Assembly (NCBI GenBank): GCA_029216955.1
Contig: JANAVB010044017.1
Location: 1,748,534-1,812,533 of the forward strand
Source: Iris pallida
Lineage: Eukaryota; Streptophyta; Magnoliopsida; Asparagales; Iridaceae
Length of the DNA stretch: 64,000 nt
Direction: 5' to 3'
A model generated the notes under the pieces. The model did not search any database. It had not been told where the DNA came from and saw only the letters and a program-made list of their open reading frames with translations. Below are positions 1-11,650 of the stretch, one piece after another. The translations under genes and the position numbers were made by a program. Positions within the stretch are counted from its first letter, which is position 1. Each line of letters begins with the position of its first letter.

Positions 1-2288
1 ATGCCTATTAGAGTCACATCCATGACTCATATGTTCCTCTAGTAACCGCCAAGTCTTCTAGCATGCAAATCTATTGGCAGTTACCCCTATCCGTCGCACG
101 CTCCATACGTATCGATGGCCAGCTGACTACGCGAAAACGTGTCCTACATGTGACTCACATCACGTGATACAACAAGTGTCAAGGCCGTATGAGATATACC
201 AATACCTCGTCATCAGTGGGTGGTCAATAAACTAGGTCAATGCAAGAGAATAAATAAGCAAGGAAGACGACTGATAGAGTCGCTTGCACCCAAGTGTGAC
301 TTGGACGCACAGTTAAAATATCACGAAACAATACAGAAATAACAACTGAAAATAAGAATATAATAATCACAGAGTAGGGTGGCAAGGTATCTTGCCTGGC
401 GATGCAAAGTGGCAAGTCCAAAAGTAGCAAGTGTCCGCACCAAAAACTCACAAATCACAGATGACTCCAAACTCTGAAACAAACATCAAAAATGGTCTCG
501 GTGAAGAAGATATACCTAGAAAACGCCTGTCCAAAAGTCAAATTCTGGAACAGGGGCAAAATCGTAATTTCGGGTCAAAACGATGTCCGCCGTTGGACCC
601 GCTTTGCACCGAAACGTGTGCCAAAGTCTACGGTCTCTAAAGTCGTCAAACTACATGTCTACAGTTTCAGTTTGAGGAGAGGAACTTAACGGTATGTCCA
701 GTTTTGGATTCCGAGGAGCCGTGTACAAAATCGCCCGTTTGAGTGGGTTGCGGGCCCGCCAAAAGTGGGTCCCGATTCGACCTTCTCAGAATCAAACCAA
801 ACTTGGCATGCAGGACCAGAATTTCGATCCGGACCTGTTGGCGCAAGTTTCGTCTCGATTCGACGACTGTACACAAAGTTATGGCCAAGTTTGCAAAACG
901 CCGATACGGGGGTATTTCGACGGATACACGTTGATTTCGTCGCACACACGCGACGAAACTGAGTTCCGTCAGTTCCCACATATCCGCAACGTCCATACGC
1001 GTCTTTCGATGCATATAACGCGCGACCACGTCGTCCGGTTTGTCGGGGCGACGTCGTATCGGACAAAAATTCAGAAATTTAATATTTTTGAAAACAGTTT
1101 TTGACACAAGTTCAACATGAAATTAATACACACACGTAAATCGAAATACAAATCTACCAGTTACGTTTCCATCATGGTTAGGTTGTCTTCAAACTTCTTC
1201 AATTAGATTTTACAGAAGGTTAATGAACAGCAAGTAAAGTGGTCGACAAGTTGGCGTTTCAAAACAGTTTTCAGGATTCAGAAAAGTGGGTTTTTCTCCA
1301 ACTTCGTCTCGATTTTTCGAGCAAGTTAGATGGCCCTGTCAAAATCCACCCAGGGGATCTTGAAGAGGGTCATGAGGGCTTTCTACAGAAATTTACGGAT
1401 CTAAAAACGGACTAGAATCGAGAGAGAAATCGAACGGGGAAGTTGGGTACCTTGAGTGGGAAAACTGCTCCGTGGGTGACGCGGGGCTGACTTCTAAAGC
1501 TCCGTTCGTCGCGCATAAAGCTCCGTTGCTGGTGAAACGAAGTCGAGGACGAAGAGGGTATAATCAGCTCCAACTTTCGTTTTGGAAGATTAGGGTTTCG
1601 TTGTTTGTGGAGAAAGTTGTATATATACTAAGTTATTTATAAAACCTATTACTAATGGGTTTAGGAGTAACCATCTATGTGGGCTTCGGGTTCCTACTGC
1701 TGCTGTTGCTGCGCGCAACTCTATGGGATGGTGGGGTCGGGCAAAATGGCAGCTAGAGCTGTTAGGGAAAATACATTGTGGGAGGGGTCGGGCCCCACCC
1801 CCTCTTCCCGCAGCTGCTGCTGCTTTGGGTGGGGTTCGGCCCACCACTCCAATATTCTTTTTTTTTTTTTTTTTTTTCTTTTCTCTAAAGCAAACACCAG
1901 TGAAAGGCTGGCCGCCCACTCCTTCCTGAGTGTGGCCGAGCCACTGCTGCCTCTTTTTTTTTTTTTTTTTCTAATCTAATATATAATACTTATATATATA
2001 AATATATATATATCTATATAGATTTATACCTTTTAAGCTATCAAAAATTCTAAAAAAATTCACAATAAATTCCTAAAAATACCAATAATTTCCTAAAAAT
2101 TTCTAGAATTTATCTATACACTATATTTAATAGAAACATTAACTAGCACACATATAATAATGTATATATATATACACACATACTTTAATTAAACTAATAA
2201 CTTAATAATAATTAATCCATAACAAATAAAAATACGTAACCAATTAATTTAATCTTTTAAAAATCAATAAAATTTTTGGGGTTTTACA
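1..2288 (-). repeat. LTR remnant of a long-LTR Ty3/gypsy-like element (minus strand, cut by the window edge)
   Basis: On the minus strand this segment begins at 2288 with TGTAAAACCCC, the usual TG start of a plant gypsy LTR, followed by AT-rich U3-like sequence. A TATA box (TATAAATA, plus positions 1634-1641) is followed by a leader containing AAACCCTAA-type sequence, as in the better preserved LTRs of this window. Two long T runs (1858-1877 and 1954-1970) lie in the U3-like part. The many open frames over 490-1107 overlap on both strands and show no domain, so I treat them as LTR sequence. The other end of the LTR is beyond the window. No polypurine tract is visible beside 2288, so this may be a solo or 5' LTR. 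The family assignment is inference from layout. Confidence 0.5.
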
Positions 2289-3058
2289 CTTTCGATTCAT
2301 AGTAGTCTTTTCATTTTATTTTTATACATATGTCTTGCTGCTTGTTGACACGCTCGTCACACGGAGATTAGTATCATGGATTTATTATACATTCTTGACT
2401 GTCATTTTCATGATTACCATGCTTGCGACCTGAATTCCATGAGTACTAGCTGGGCGGGGAAATATCTAAGTAGACGTGTGAACTACCATATACCCATCCC
2501 AATATATCTAATCTTGACTGATAGCAGCTGCACACGACACGTGCAGGGTGCCGTATTTACCTCTTAGCCGTTCATATGTCGAACTAGATATTTCAAATCA
2601 CGTAGATAGTTGTATTTTATTTGATTCCTTATTTTCTTCACCGCTTGCCATAATGTCAGTTACTTTCTAGTTTTCATCTCTCATATGTTATTTCTATGTC
2701 TAGTTAATTCTATTGTATTTTTGCATTGCCGTCGGTTTGTGTACTTGTTCTATTCCTGACTGAAAACCAATATTTTTCAGGTTAGCTGTGGCTCCACTTA
2801 GCTTTGGAAGATACGGGTGTACTTGCAGACAGAAACCTAGAAATAGATAGCAGTTGTATCATTTTCATTAATTGTGAAAACTTTGTATTTTCTTTAAATA
2901 GAAATGTTGTAACTGTTGTAATAAATTTAGATATATGAATGAGCAGTAAATATTATATTTTGTGATTTTGAGCATCTTGGCCGTGACAGCGTTCTACCGC
3001 CGACTCTGCGGCGTAGGCTGGCTTGGACACGTCTCGTATCCGAAAAAGCGGGTACGGG
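2289..3058 (+). repeat. 3' tail of a plus-strand long LTR (fragment)
   Basis: The last ~85 bases (about 2975-3058) carry the sequence that ends the long LTRs elsewhere in this window: a GACAGCGTTCTACCGCCGAC block, GGCGTAGGCTGG, then GCGGGTACGGGTCTTGA. The reverse complements of LTR1-LTR4 end in nearly the same way (GGGTGCGGGTCGTGACA). The segment stops at the minus-strand LTR on its left, which may have inserted into it, and at the truncated element B LTR on its right. No coding sequence was seen in it. Confidence 0.5.
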
Positions 3059-3061
3059 TCT

Positions 3062-4420
3062 TGATAATTATATGTTTGCGAAGGGATGGGCTTGGGCTAT
3101 AGCCAAAGCAAGAGTGGAAAGTTTATTAAGGAGAATATTTGCTGCTCACAAGAAGTTACAGTAGAGTGTTGTACTTCCTTGTAATTGGACTGATTGATAA
3201 ACCCATATTTGGACTGAGATAGTTTAATCTTGAAATGTATATCTTATCCTAGCTGCAGAATTGGGGTTCATGTATGAGTCATTTTGGGCTGCAGTAGGAA
3301 TATAGGTTATATTTGGTATGAAGATTAGCTCTGTATATATTTTCTTGTTTAAGATGAGGACTTGGAGAGAATGGCCATAAGCCAATTTGTTGTAAGCTAA
3401 TTTTTTCTTAACAAATCAGTTATGATCATCTAAATTCTAATTTCTTAAGAGATTAGTTTTTTTAATAAAAATAATTTAATCTATTTAGTTGAACCTGAAT
3501 TAGCTAGTGTAGTATTAAAACTTAACCAACTTGTAATCTATTAAAACATGAGGACATCCAGCTTCATTGATTACCCGTACTTTTCCGGACCAAGGCAAGC
3601 ACTTTCTATAGTTTTGTGCATTTACATATCCTGTACTTTTTTTGATGATACGATGTGACACGATATCTTGTACCCTTGTACTTTTCTGTTCTTGTACTTA
3701 CTTGTGTCGGGGAGGGGAAATACACTAGTTATGTGACCAAACTCTGGTTCTAATATTCATGTAGATAGCTTAGGCCTCGTATCGTGCATGCAGGTCCTAA
3801 GCCGTACCGATATTCATGTACTCCTGTACATATTCCTGTACTCACCCCAGCCGGTCACATAGGCTAGTTGTATTTCAAATATTGTGCACATGTTATGTCT
3901 TGTACTTCAGGTTCATAATTTATATTCCTGTACTTACATTCCTGTACCTTCATGTTCTTTTTCTGTATTTCATATTTCATGTTCTCCTGTACGCATTTCC
4001 ATATCATGATGTTCTTGTTCATTACCTAGAATTGTACTTTGCTTCGCTCCTAACTGGATATGTTGCAGGTGTACTTACAGGATATTATTCTACCTTATGG
4101 GCCAGAGCCCAGAATTTTAGCTGAGCAGAATGGAGATATGACTTAGCTAGAGGCTTCAGGTTTAGACTGTTTAGCTTTACTCCTAGATATTTTAATGTTC
4201 ATAGTATATTTCATTCCTGATGACTCTAGTATCTTATGTTATATGAATTTGTGGATTATGGTGATCTTTCTGGGAACCGTTTATAGATGCTGTGATTGTG
4301 TACATTCATGTTTATCTAGTTAGATTTCTCTAGCTTGGTACAGCTTACTTCGTCGTGTCTAACGATGAATGTTGGGCGTGTCCGACTCATGTCCGATTAT
4401 TCGGGAGCGGGGTCGTAACA
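3062..4420 (+). repeat. Truncated 5' LTR of element B
   Basis: Only the last ~1.36 kb of the LTR remains. Its counterpart is 10163-11504, with scattered substitutions and a small expansion of CCTGTACTT-type short repeats around 3816-3850. It ends in GGGGTCGTAACA at 4420, against GGGTCGTGACA in the 3' LTR. The missing 5' part was lost at a breakpoint near 3060, where a different LTR tail is joined. Confidence 0.75.
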
Positions 4421-4500
4421 TGTTTTTAGTGGTGGTCTATGCAGGTCAGTCCTAATAGTACCTAGGTATTAGAGTACTATTGGGGGACTTGTTAAAATAG
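4421..4500 (+). other. Element B leader with 8-bp stem, 12-nt loop hairpin
   Basis: Directly after the LTR comes TTTTTAGTGGTGGTCTATGC and AGGTC, a block shared with the minus-strand LARD leaders. Then AATAGTAC (4454-4461) and GTACTATT (4474-4481) form a perfect stem around a 12-nt loop, extendable outward with G-C and G-T pairs. The primer binding site is expected here, but I cannot match it to a tRNA by eye. Confidence 0.55.
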
Positions 4501-4608
4501 GGAAACTTGATCACAGCATAGGAAATCAGGTACATCGGGTATATTAATATTCTATAAGCACTTGTTGCTTTTAGGTTTAGGATATTTTAATAGTTTTCTG
4601 TTTTTCAG

Positions 4609-5490
4609 ATGGCTCAAAGCACGCGACCCCGGAACTATTGATCCACCTACACTTGAGGGTTTCGAGCCTCCACTACTTTCTATCGCCCTACTATCCCCAT
4701 GGGTAGTATGCAGTTGACGGAGATGTTTCAAGAGTTCCTGGACACCCAGAGGGAGCAGGCCATTCTTTTCCAAGCCAGACTTGTGGATACACCCTCCGAG
4801 CTAGGAAGGACTTCTGATTTTCAGACTCTCGGATCCTTGGATTTCTTCGACACCGAGCGCATATCTTGCACTGAGGAGCAGATCGAGAACCTGGAGCCGC
4901 CACTGAAGATCATCCAAGTCTCTGAGAATTTGCCTCCTCGGATCCGGAATGTAGCACAGACAATAGAACGAGACGGAAAGCTGAAGCCAGAAGAGACATG
5001 AAGACTTATTACGAAGACAGCAATTACCCAGGACCCGCAAAGCGTCGCCACTCTCAGACAGCGCCTTTTCAGCTGTGTCATCAGATTCAGATGATGGCCA
5101 GTTATGCTTTTTGCCGCCATCCAGGACATCTCTTCGAGGAGTGCCGTAGAGGCTTGGACTCTGCTTGTACTGTGGATCTTCTGCCGTGAAGGATTGCCAG
5201 CAAGTCATGGATTATAATAGCCTAGGAGCATCAGGATCTCAGCAGCCAGCACGCCAGCAGCCGTATATTCCTATCAGAGGCCCTGTACTCTAGCGCTAGC
5301 GAAAGATTCAGACTCAAATCCAGCCAGCAACCAATCGCAATTTCTGTTGCCGCCTAGGACACCACTACGACGAGTGCCGCAAGAGACGGAGGCTATGTTT
5401 ATTTTACGGATCGCCTGTCCATCAAGTCAAGGATTGCCGTGAGGCCGTTGGTCACACTGCCCAAGGACGAGCATGAGGAGCATCAGGACT
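4609..5490 (+). pseudogene. Degenerate gag with CCHC zinc knuckles (element B)
   Basis: An ATG at 4609 directly follows a pyrimidine tract and CAG that looks like a 3' splice site. The frame is broken by stop codons soon after, but a 100-codon stretch (4699-5001) stays open. Downstream are up to three zinc-knuckle-like motifs: one at about 5105-5150 in which the first Cys is Tyr, one at about 5344-5380, and one at about 5394-5440 in which the second Cys is Tyr. All keep the His and last Cys of C-x2-C-x4-H-x4-C. Such motifs bind nucleic acid in retroelement Gag proteins. Several frameshifts and stops mean no intact Gag can be made. The assignment rests on the knuckles and the position after the LTR. 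Confidence 0.6.
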
Positions 5491-5689
5491 ATAGCAAGGG
5501 GACCCACCTCTCCAGATTCAGCAATCATATACAGTACTTCCATAGGGACCAGCCTACGTCATGACAGTTAAAGAAGTTGAAGTGATTCCAGTCCCAGAGG
5601 AATACTGAATACAGATTGAAGACAGAAAGCTTCTCTTGCATGGTTGGAGAAAATCATATATCGTGATTCGTAATCTAGTCTTCCCTTAA

Positions 5690-6560
5690 ATTTCTCTTAG
5701 TATCTAGGTCATTTCTTGAAATTTCTTATTTCTATTTTGAAATCTTGGTTGATATTCGAAACTTATTTCGAGATATTGTTTCCTATTCAGTAAACATGTT
5801 TCGTATCCACAATGCAATATTTGTTTAAAATCCACTACTCGATGATATTTGCCTATTCCCCTTCATGACTTTGATTTTCTATTCGAGAGTTGTTGTCCAC
5901 TACTTGTTTCGACCTTATCTCATATCCAAGATTTTGCTTGTTTCATGGATACTTGTTCCTACTCGTTTATTGATATTCTGTTCACTAATCAAACTTGTAC
6001 TATTCAAGATTTATTCCTATTCGAAATATCATTCTGAAACCTTGTTTGAACCTTCGCTTGTATTAATGTTGTTTGAGATTCTATTTCCCATTCTGGACTT
6101 TATTCGGGACTCGTTCTCTATTTATGACTTTATTTACAATTGAGATTCGCTTGTTTCATATTTACGGTCCAATATCTTGTTTCCTATTGGAACATATTTT
6201 CTAGTCACTATTCGAAACCTTGTTTCCTTGTTGAGATTTTCTATTCGATATTTTGTTTCTTATTCACGACTTTGTTGATACTTGATTTTCTTTTCTTTTT
6301 TTGACTTGTACCCTATTGGAGATTTCGTTTTCTATTTGAGTTTTGCTCAAGATTTTATTGTTATTCAAAATTTTATTGGAACTTGTTTTCGGTACGAGAT
6401 TTTATTTCTTATTTTGAAACTTTGTCTCCTATCTGATACTTTGTTTCTGTTCATCCTTCGAGACTCTGTTATCCCTTCGGGATAACATCCCATATATGGA
6501 ATCTTGTTACCATCCCAGGTTTCATTTGAGATTTTGGTTACCATTTGAAACTTTGTTCAC
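5690..6560 (+). repeat. T-rich imperfect tandem repeat in element B
   Basis: About 870 bases built from loosely repeated 20-25-base units such as GAAACCTTGTTTCCTATTCG and TTCGAGATTTTGTTTC. The open frames here (5849-6143, 6282-6485) are Phe/Tyr/Leu-rich by composition only and show no family motif. It occupies the place where pol would be expected. Confidence 0.5.
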
Positions 6561-6784
6561 TGTTGAGGTTTAAAATCTCCTTGTTGCCTTTTAGTACTCA
6601 CTACTCCTTGATTGGATCCATTGTTGTTTCTTACTACCTAATAAACCCTTATTTTCTAAAAGACAGATAACCTCAACTTTTATCGTGACTTGGACAATTA
6701 GAACTCATTTTGAATTCTTGGAATTTTTTTCTAATTCCTATGGATAAGGTTGAGAGACTATTCGATGACCTACTAGGGTGTGGC

Positions 6785-7140
6785 AGTTGTGCGCTGCAGC
6801 CATTATCTGGATTATGGAGACTGGGGGTTCACTGCAGCCAGCAGTGCACTGATGAGGCATGAACTCTAAATTGAAGTGATTTCAAATATTCATAGGTTTT
6901 CGGGTATTATTGAGACTTTATCCTAAATTATTCATATTTTGATCTCTTGGATTGCTTCGTTGATAATTGTTGGAAAATGAATAAAGTTGATAGAATATTC
7001 AGTAACATATCGTTATTTGAGTCACAGAGTCGAAAGTTTACTGCAGCCAGATATACACTGGCGAGGCAGGGATTCTAAGTAAAGTGACTTCAAATATCTA
7101 TATATTTTCGGATACCATAGAGACTATGTCCCTTTTTCTA
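6785..7140 (+). repeat. Two diverged copies of a ~110-base segment
   Basis: Positions ~6825-6930 and ~7038-7130 share CACTGCAGCCAG / TACTGCAGCCAG, a GGCGAGGC or GATGAGGC block, then TTCAAATAT and TTTTCGG. No coding potential is seen. The remainder up to the polypurine tract (7140-7742) is also non-coding. Confidence 0.45.
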
Positions 7141-7742
7141 TAATTATTGATTTTTCGTGAATCACAAATCCTTACACTTTCACCAATACCTCCTGGGTGC
7201 TTCCATGCGCTTTCTCAAATCAACCCTTACAATTCCCTCCTTGTATTTTATCGTTGGGTCATTGATTTTCACAATAAATATATCTTGCTAGATTTTGACT
7301 CTGTTCACTTGATTTTCCTCATCATACTTATATTTCGATCATGTTTGTCTAAATTTCACTTCAATCAAGCCTATCCAACCGTGACTTGTCTATCTTGTTC
7401 CAGCTAATTATGTAAACTTTCGAGTCTGGCCGTGTTTCGAAGACCGAGCCTTCATGGTTTTACGATTCAAGGTCATAATTAAAATCTTATCCCATCTCGT
7501 GCCTATTTAATTCTTAATCATTGTTAGATCACATTATTTTCGTACTTGGCCTTGACTAAAGTTCGTCTCACTTTGTATCCGACAAATTTTTGATCATTAT
7601 CAATCGTGCCCTTGATCTATTTATTTTGTCCTGTTAAATCATTCAAATTGTTGTGATCTTTGTACCTAATCATTAAGCGTATTTATGCGCATGTCTAATA
7701 AATTTTAAAACCTTGTGTCATTTTCTGTATCGTGCTATACCT

Positions 7743-7783
7743 TTAAAATTTCGAGGACAAAATTTTTCTAAGGGGGGAAGATT
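7743..7783 (+). other. Polypurine tract region of element B
   Basis: TTTCGAGGACAAAATTTTTC followed by TAAGGGGGGAAGATT lies immediately before the LTR start TGTAACC at 7784. In Ty3/gypsy elements this purine run primes plus-strand DNA synthesis. It fixes the orientation of the element as plus. Confidence 0.75.
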
Positions 7784-10700
7784 TGTAACCCCACTTCTCT
7801 AGTTTCAAAAAAAACTTTTTGACTATTTAATATTTTAATAAAATTCAAGCTTGTTAGTAATAATAATATTATATTATATTATATGGTTAGTTAACTATGA
7901 ATTAGGAGTAACTATTTTGGAGTGCCTCCTAAGCTACTAACTAACTATTGTGGTCCCCAACCTTTCTAAACAATTGTCCTAACAAACTTCTAACAACCTC
8001 CCTAGCTTGTACAACTGCTTTCTAACAACCTTAGGATTATCTTGCAATTAGGGTTTTGTGGAGGGGTGTTTCTGCAAATTTTCCTCACTCTCAATGACTT
8101 TTATTTATAGATTGGAGGAGAGAGAAAAATCATTCTCTCTTCATTTTTTTGTTTAGAGCTCAGCCAGCTCTTGAGAAATCCCAAATCCCCTCTCAAGCCT
8201 AACCCTAATTCCCAGAGGCCTGGCCATGGCGGAGGCTTCCACTCCAGTGAGAGGCAAGCAACAGCTAGACATTACTCTCGCCAGCGAGTCGGATTTTTTG
8301 GCGACGCACGAGGTTCTCAGCGGTCGAGCGTTCTCCTCCGGCAGCACGCGACTCTTCCGACGGTGCATCTCCGCCCCACGACGGTTTGTCTCCGGTGAGC
8401 TTTTTCTCCGACGGGCGACAGATCATCAAGATGAGTCCCGGCGACAGTGACGGCTGTACGAGTCATCTCCCTCCGCACGGCTATAATTTCCCGGTGAACG
8501 TTTCCTCCTTTTTTCGACGTTCCTCGCCGCGACTGGGTTGAACAACCTCGTGTTTACAGCCCTGGTAAGTTCAATTTCGTTCCTCCTTAAAGAACTCGAT
8601 CTCGATTGATTAAATTTTATGCTCAAGATCTGAGTCGAGCTTATATTGATGGATTCTCTTTCCAGAGGTTCACGTTTCCTGAAGATTCGACGAATTTTTG
8701 ACGTCGTCACCAGTGCCGATCATTTCGTCATGGCACAACGAATTCTTCCCTCCTAATTTCCTTCTTTTTCGACGACAACCCGGCGAGTTCGTCGTCCTCA
8801 TTGCTCAATCGACACCGATTTGGTAAGCCAACCGATCCATCCTGGGTCGTTTTAAATCTGGTACAGATGATTCCTTAATTTCCTTTTTCTGTTTGATTTT
8901 CTCCTTCCTCGGATTGGATGGATGTGGGAATAATGTTCTTAGATCGGCAGCACAACCAATCGAGCAGAGCATTCATTGATCGACTGATTTGCAGATCCTG
9001 CCAAGATTGATCGGTCGGTCGGGATTTCCTTGTCCGTATCAAGAACGGCAACGTAGTGGTAAGTCTTGATCTATTCCTCTTGAAATTGCTCTGTTAAATC
9101 CTTTTGATCAGTTTAATCAACACAATCTAGGAGAGGATATTCCGAATGAATTCTTTGTTCTTACTTCATGCCAATTGTTTGTTTAAATGCCAAACTATGT
9201 CCTAACCGTGTCTGGTACATGGAGGGCTGTGTCGGATGCCATTTTCTTTTGCTCGCATCTTTCGAAAATGAATCTCTCTCAGGTAATACCTTTCTTTTGT
9301 GAATCTTGTTGTATCAATTTGAAACTGGAAATAAATAGAGAATTGAACAGGGGACGGGTTTTGTAAACTGGGGTAGCTTGTGTCAGCCATCATCACTATT
9401 TGTTTGTGTCCTTTGTGCGTGTCCGGGGCCAATACGGGTGCGTGTGTCAAAGAGAAGTCAGATCGGTAGCAAGGACTGTACCAGTAGCGGGAACTCTGAA
9501 GAGTTCGTGTCAGCGAGAGTTCGTGTCTTGCTGCGTTCCTTTCCTGTTGTGTGTGCGTTCGTGTCTGGCATGGAGATGATGTTCCGTTGATTGTACTGGT
9601 ACAAAATTTGGCTGTTTAGGAGTTAGCAGTCGACGAGTTGGAAAGATTTATTTGAGCTGGAGATTTATCATGTTGATCCGATTTATACCTTGAGTTGTTG
9701 TATATATATATATATATATTTGTGATACAGATCAGTAGAGGAATTGTTTTATTGTTCCTATTTATTCCTACTCTTACAATTGTTTAGGTTTAACTTTAAA
9801 AGTATAGATTTTATTTGTACCTGTAGTTGTCTTCTAATTTTCTGACCATTGGACTCAAAAGGATTTGACTGGTTCCATGTAGTATGGGTGTGTGGGCGAA
9901 CTGTTAATATATTACTGACTGGTGGGGTGTAGTTATTTTACACTCTATATGGACTGTGCTCTAAATAGCAAATACTGGTTATTAGGTTGGATTAGAATGT
10001 CTGTTGCATTGAGTAATAGTGGTGGTTAGTTGTATAGAGTAGTTGTTGTTCAATTGTAGGTGTGGTTGCTTTTGGTTTTGTGACTTAGAGTTAAACTGAT
10101 GGTTAGACTACGGTTGTTGACTTCAGTTTTGGAAGAATTCTGCATATTTTTTTAGAACATGGATTATATGTTTGGGAAGGGATGGGCTTGGGCTATAGCG
10201 AGAGCAAGAGTGGAAAGTTTAGTAAGAAGAATATCTGCTGCTCACAAGAAGTTATAGTAGAGTATTGTACTTCCTTGTAATTGGACTGATTGATAAACCC
10301 ATATTTGGACTGAGATAGTTTAATCTTGAAATGTATATCTTAGCCTAGCTGCAGAATTGGGGTTCATGTGTGAGTCATTTTGGGCTGCAGTAGGAATATA
10401 GGTTATATTTGGTATGAAGATTAGTTCTGTATATATTTTCTTGTTTAAGATGAGGACTTGGAGAGAATGGCCATAAGCCAATTTGTAGTAAGCTAATTTT
10501 TTCTTAACAAATCAGTTATGATCATCTAAATTCTAATTTCTTAAGAGATTAGTTTTTTAAATCAAAATAATTTAATCTATTTAGTTGAACCTGAATTAGC
10601 TAGTGTAGTATTAAAACTTAACCAACTTGTAATCTTTTAAAACAGGAGGACATCCAGCTCCATTGATTACCCGTACTTTCACAGAGCAAGGCAAGTACTT

Positions 10701-11504
10701 TCTATGGTTTTGTACATTTACATATCCTGTACTTTTCTTGATGACACGATGTGACACGATATCTTATACCCTTGTACTTTCCCATTATTGTACTTACTTG
10801 TGTCGAAAAGAGGAAATATACTAGCTATGTGACCAAATCCCGGTTCTAATATTCATGTAGATAGCTTAGGCCTCGCATCGTGCACGCGGATCCTAAGCCG
10901 TACCGATATTTATGTACCCTAGCCGGTCACATAGGCTAGTTGTATTTCAAACATTGTGCACATGTCATGTCTTATTCTTCAGGTTCATAGTTTATATTCA
11001 TGTACTTTATTTCCTGTACTTATATTCATGTACCTTCATGTTGTTTTTCTGTATTTCATATTTCATGTTCTTCTGTACGCATTTCCATATCATGATGTTC
11101 ATGTTCATTACCTAGAATTGTACTTTGCTCCGCTTTTGACTGGATATGTTGCAGGTGTACTTGCAGGATATCATTCTACCTTATGGGACAGAGCCCAGGA
11201 TTTTAGCTGAACAGAATGGAGATATGACTTAGCTAGAGGCTTCAGGTTTAGACTGTTTAGCTTTACTCCTAGATATTTTAATGTTCATAGTATATTTCAT
11301 TCCTGATGACTCTTGTATCTTATGTTATATGGATTTGTGGATTATGGTGATCTTTCTGGAACGTTTTATAGATGTTGTGATTGTACACATTCATGTTTAT
11401 CTAGTTAGATTTTCTTAGCTTGGTACAGCTTACTTCGTCGTGTCTAACGATGAAGGCTAGGCGTGTCCGACTTGTGTCCGATTATTCGGGAGCGGGTCGT
11501 GACA
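7784..11504 (+). repeat. 3' LTR of element B (3721 bp)
   Basis: It begins TGTAACCCC after the polypurine tract and ends GGGTCGTGACA, so it has TG...CA ends. A TATA-like TTTATTTATAG near 8100 is followed by a C/T-rich leader. Small frames at 8171-8450 and 8426-8710 overlap on both strands and are taken as LTR sequence. A short (TA)n run sits near 9700. The flank at 11505 starts AGTAG; the matching left target duplication is missing because the 5' LTR is truncated. Confidence 0.8.
8095..8115 (+). promoter_or_regulatory. TATA box of the element B LTR promoter
   Basis: TTTTATTTATAGATTGG lies about 320 bases into the LTR, followed by a purine/pyrimidine-rich leader. This is the expected position of a U3 promoter. 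Inference from sequence only. Confidence 0.5.
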
Positions 11505-11509
11505 AGTAG

Positions 11510-11650
11510 CCCATACGTCGAATATGATCCTGTAATTTGGGACCGGGCTAATATGCTCCACAAACGCCATCATGAGCTTCGCGTAATATTTGCTTTTCTT
11601 CATCACCAGCAAGACATCTTAAGAGTAATCCATCAAAAGTTCGTCGAAAG
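11510..11650 (-). pseudogene. Integrase N-terminal zinc-binding region, truncated
   Basis: The minus strand encodes a partial integrase HHCC-type region, recognisable by REAHDGVCGAY and then PGPKL...IRRMGY. The second zinc-ligand position is Tyr here rather than the usual His, and a stop follows it. The reading frame differs from that of the preceding RNase H block. The sequence stops exactly where the element B LTR ends, so the catalytic core is absent. Confidence 0.7.

Larger units (their letters stand above)
3062..11504 (+). mobile_element. Element B: plus-strand Ty3/gypsy element with gag remnant, no pol, 3.7-kb 3' LTR
   Basis: Order: truncated 5' LTR (3062-4420), leader, degenerate gag (4609-5490), T-rich non-coding sequence, polypurine tract, full 3' LTR (7784-11504). 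The 3' part of the two LTRs matches closely (3064-4420 against 10163-11504). The polypurine block with a TTTCGAGGACAAAATTTTTC motif just before TGTAACCCC is typical of plant Ty3/gypsy elements, especially the Tekay/Del chromovirus group. No protease, reverse transcriptase, RNase H or integrase motif was found in the 3.36-kb internal part, so the copy could move only with help from another element. Its right end lies inside a minus-strand integrase gene, which shows the insertion target. Confidence 0.8.

Noticed and set aside
490..1107. Several overlapping open frames on both strands (up to 146 codons)
   Set aside because: They overlap in up to four frames, show no domain, and lie in sequence with LTR layout. 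A locally GC-richer stretch explains them.
1590..1979. Open frames on both strands with Lys or Phe runs
   Set aside because: The runs come from two poly-T tracts. No protein family is visible.
8153..8710. Small frames in the element B LTR
   Set aside because: They lie in the LTR leader region, overlap on both strands and have no homologue I recognise.
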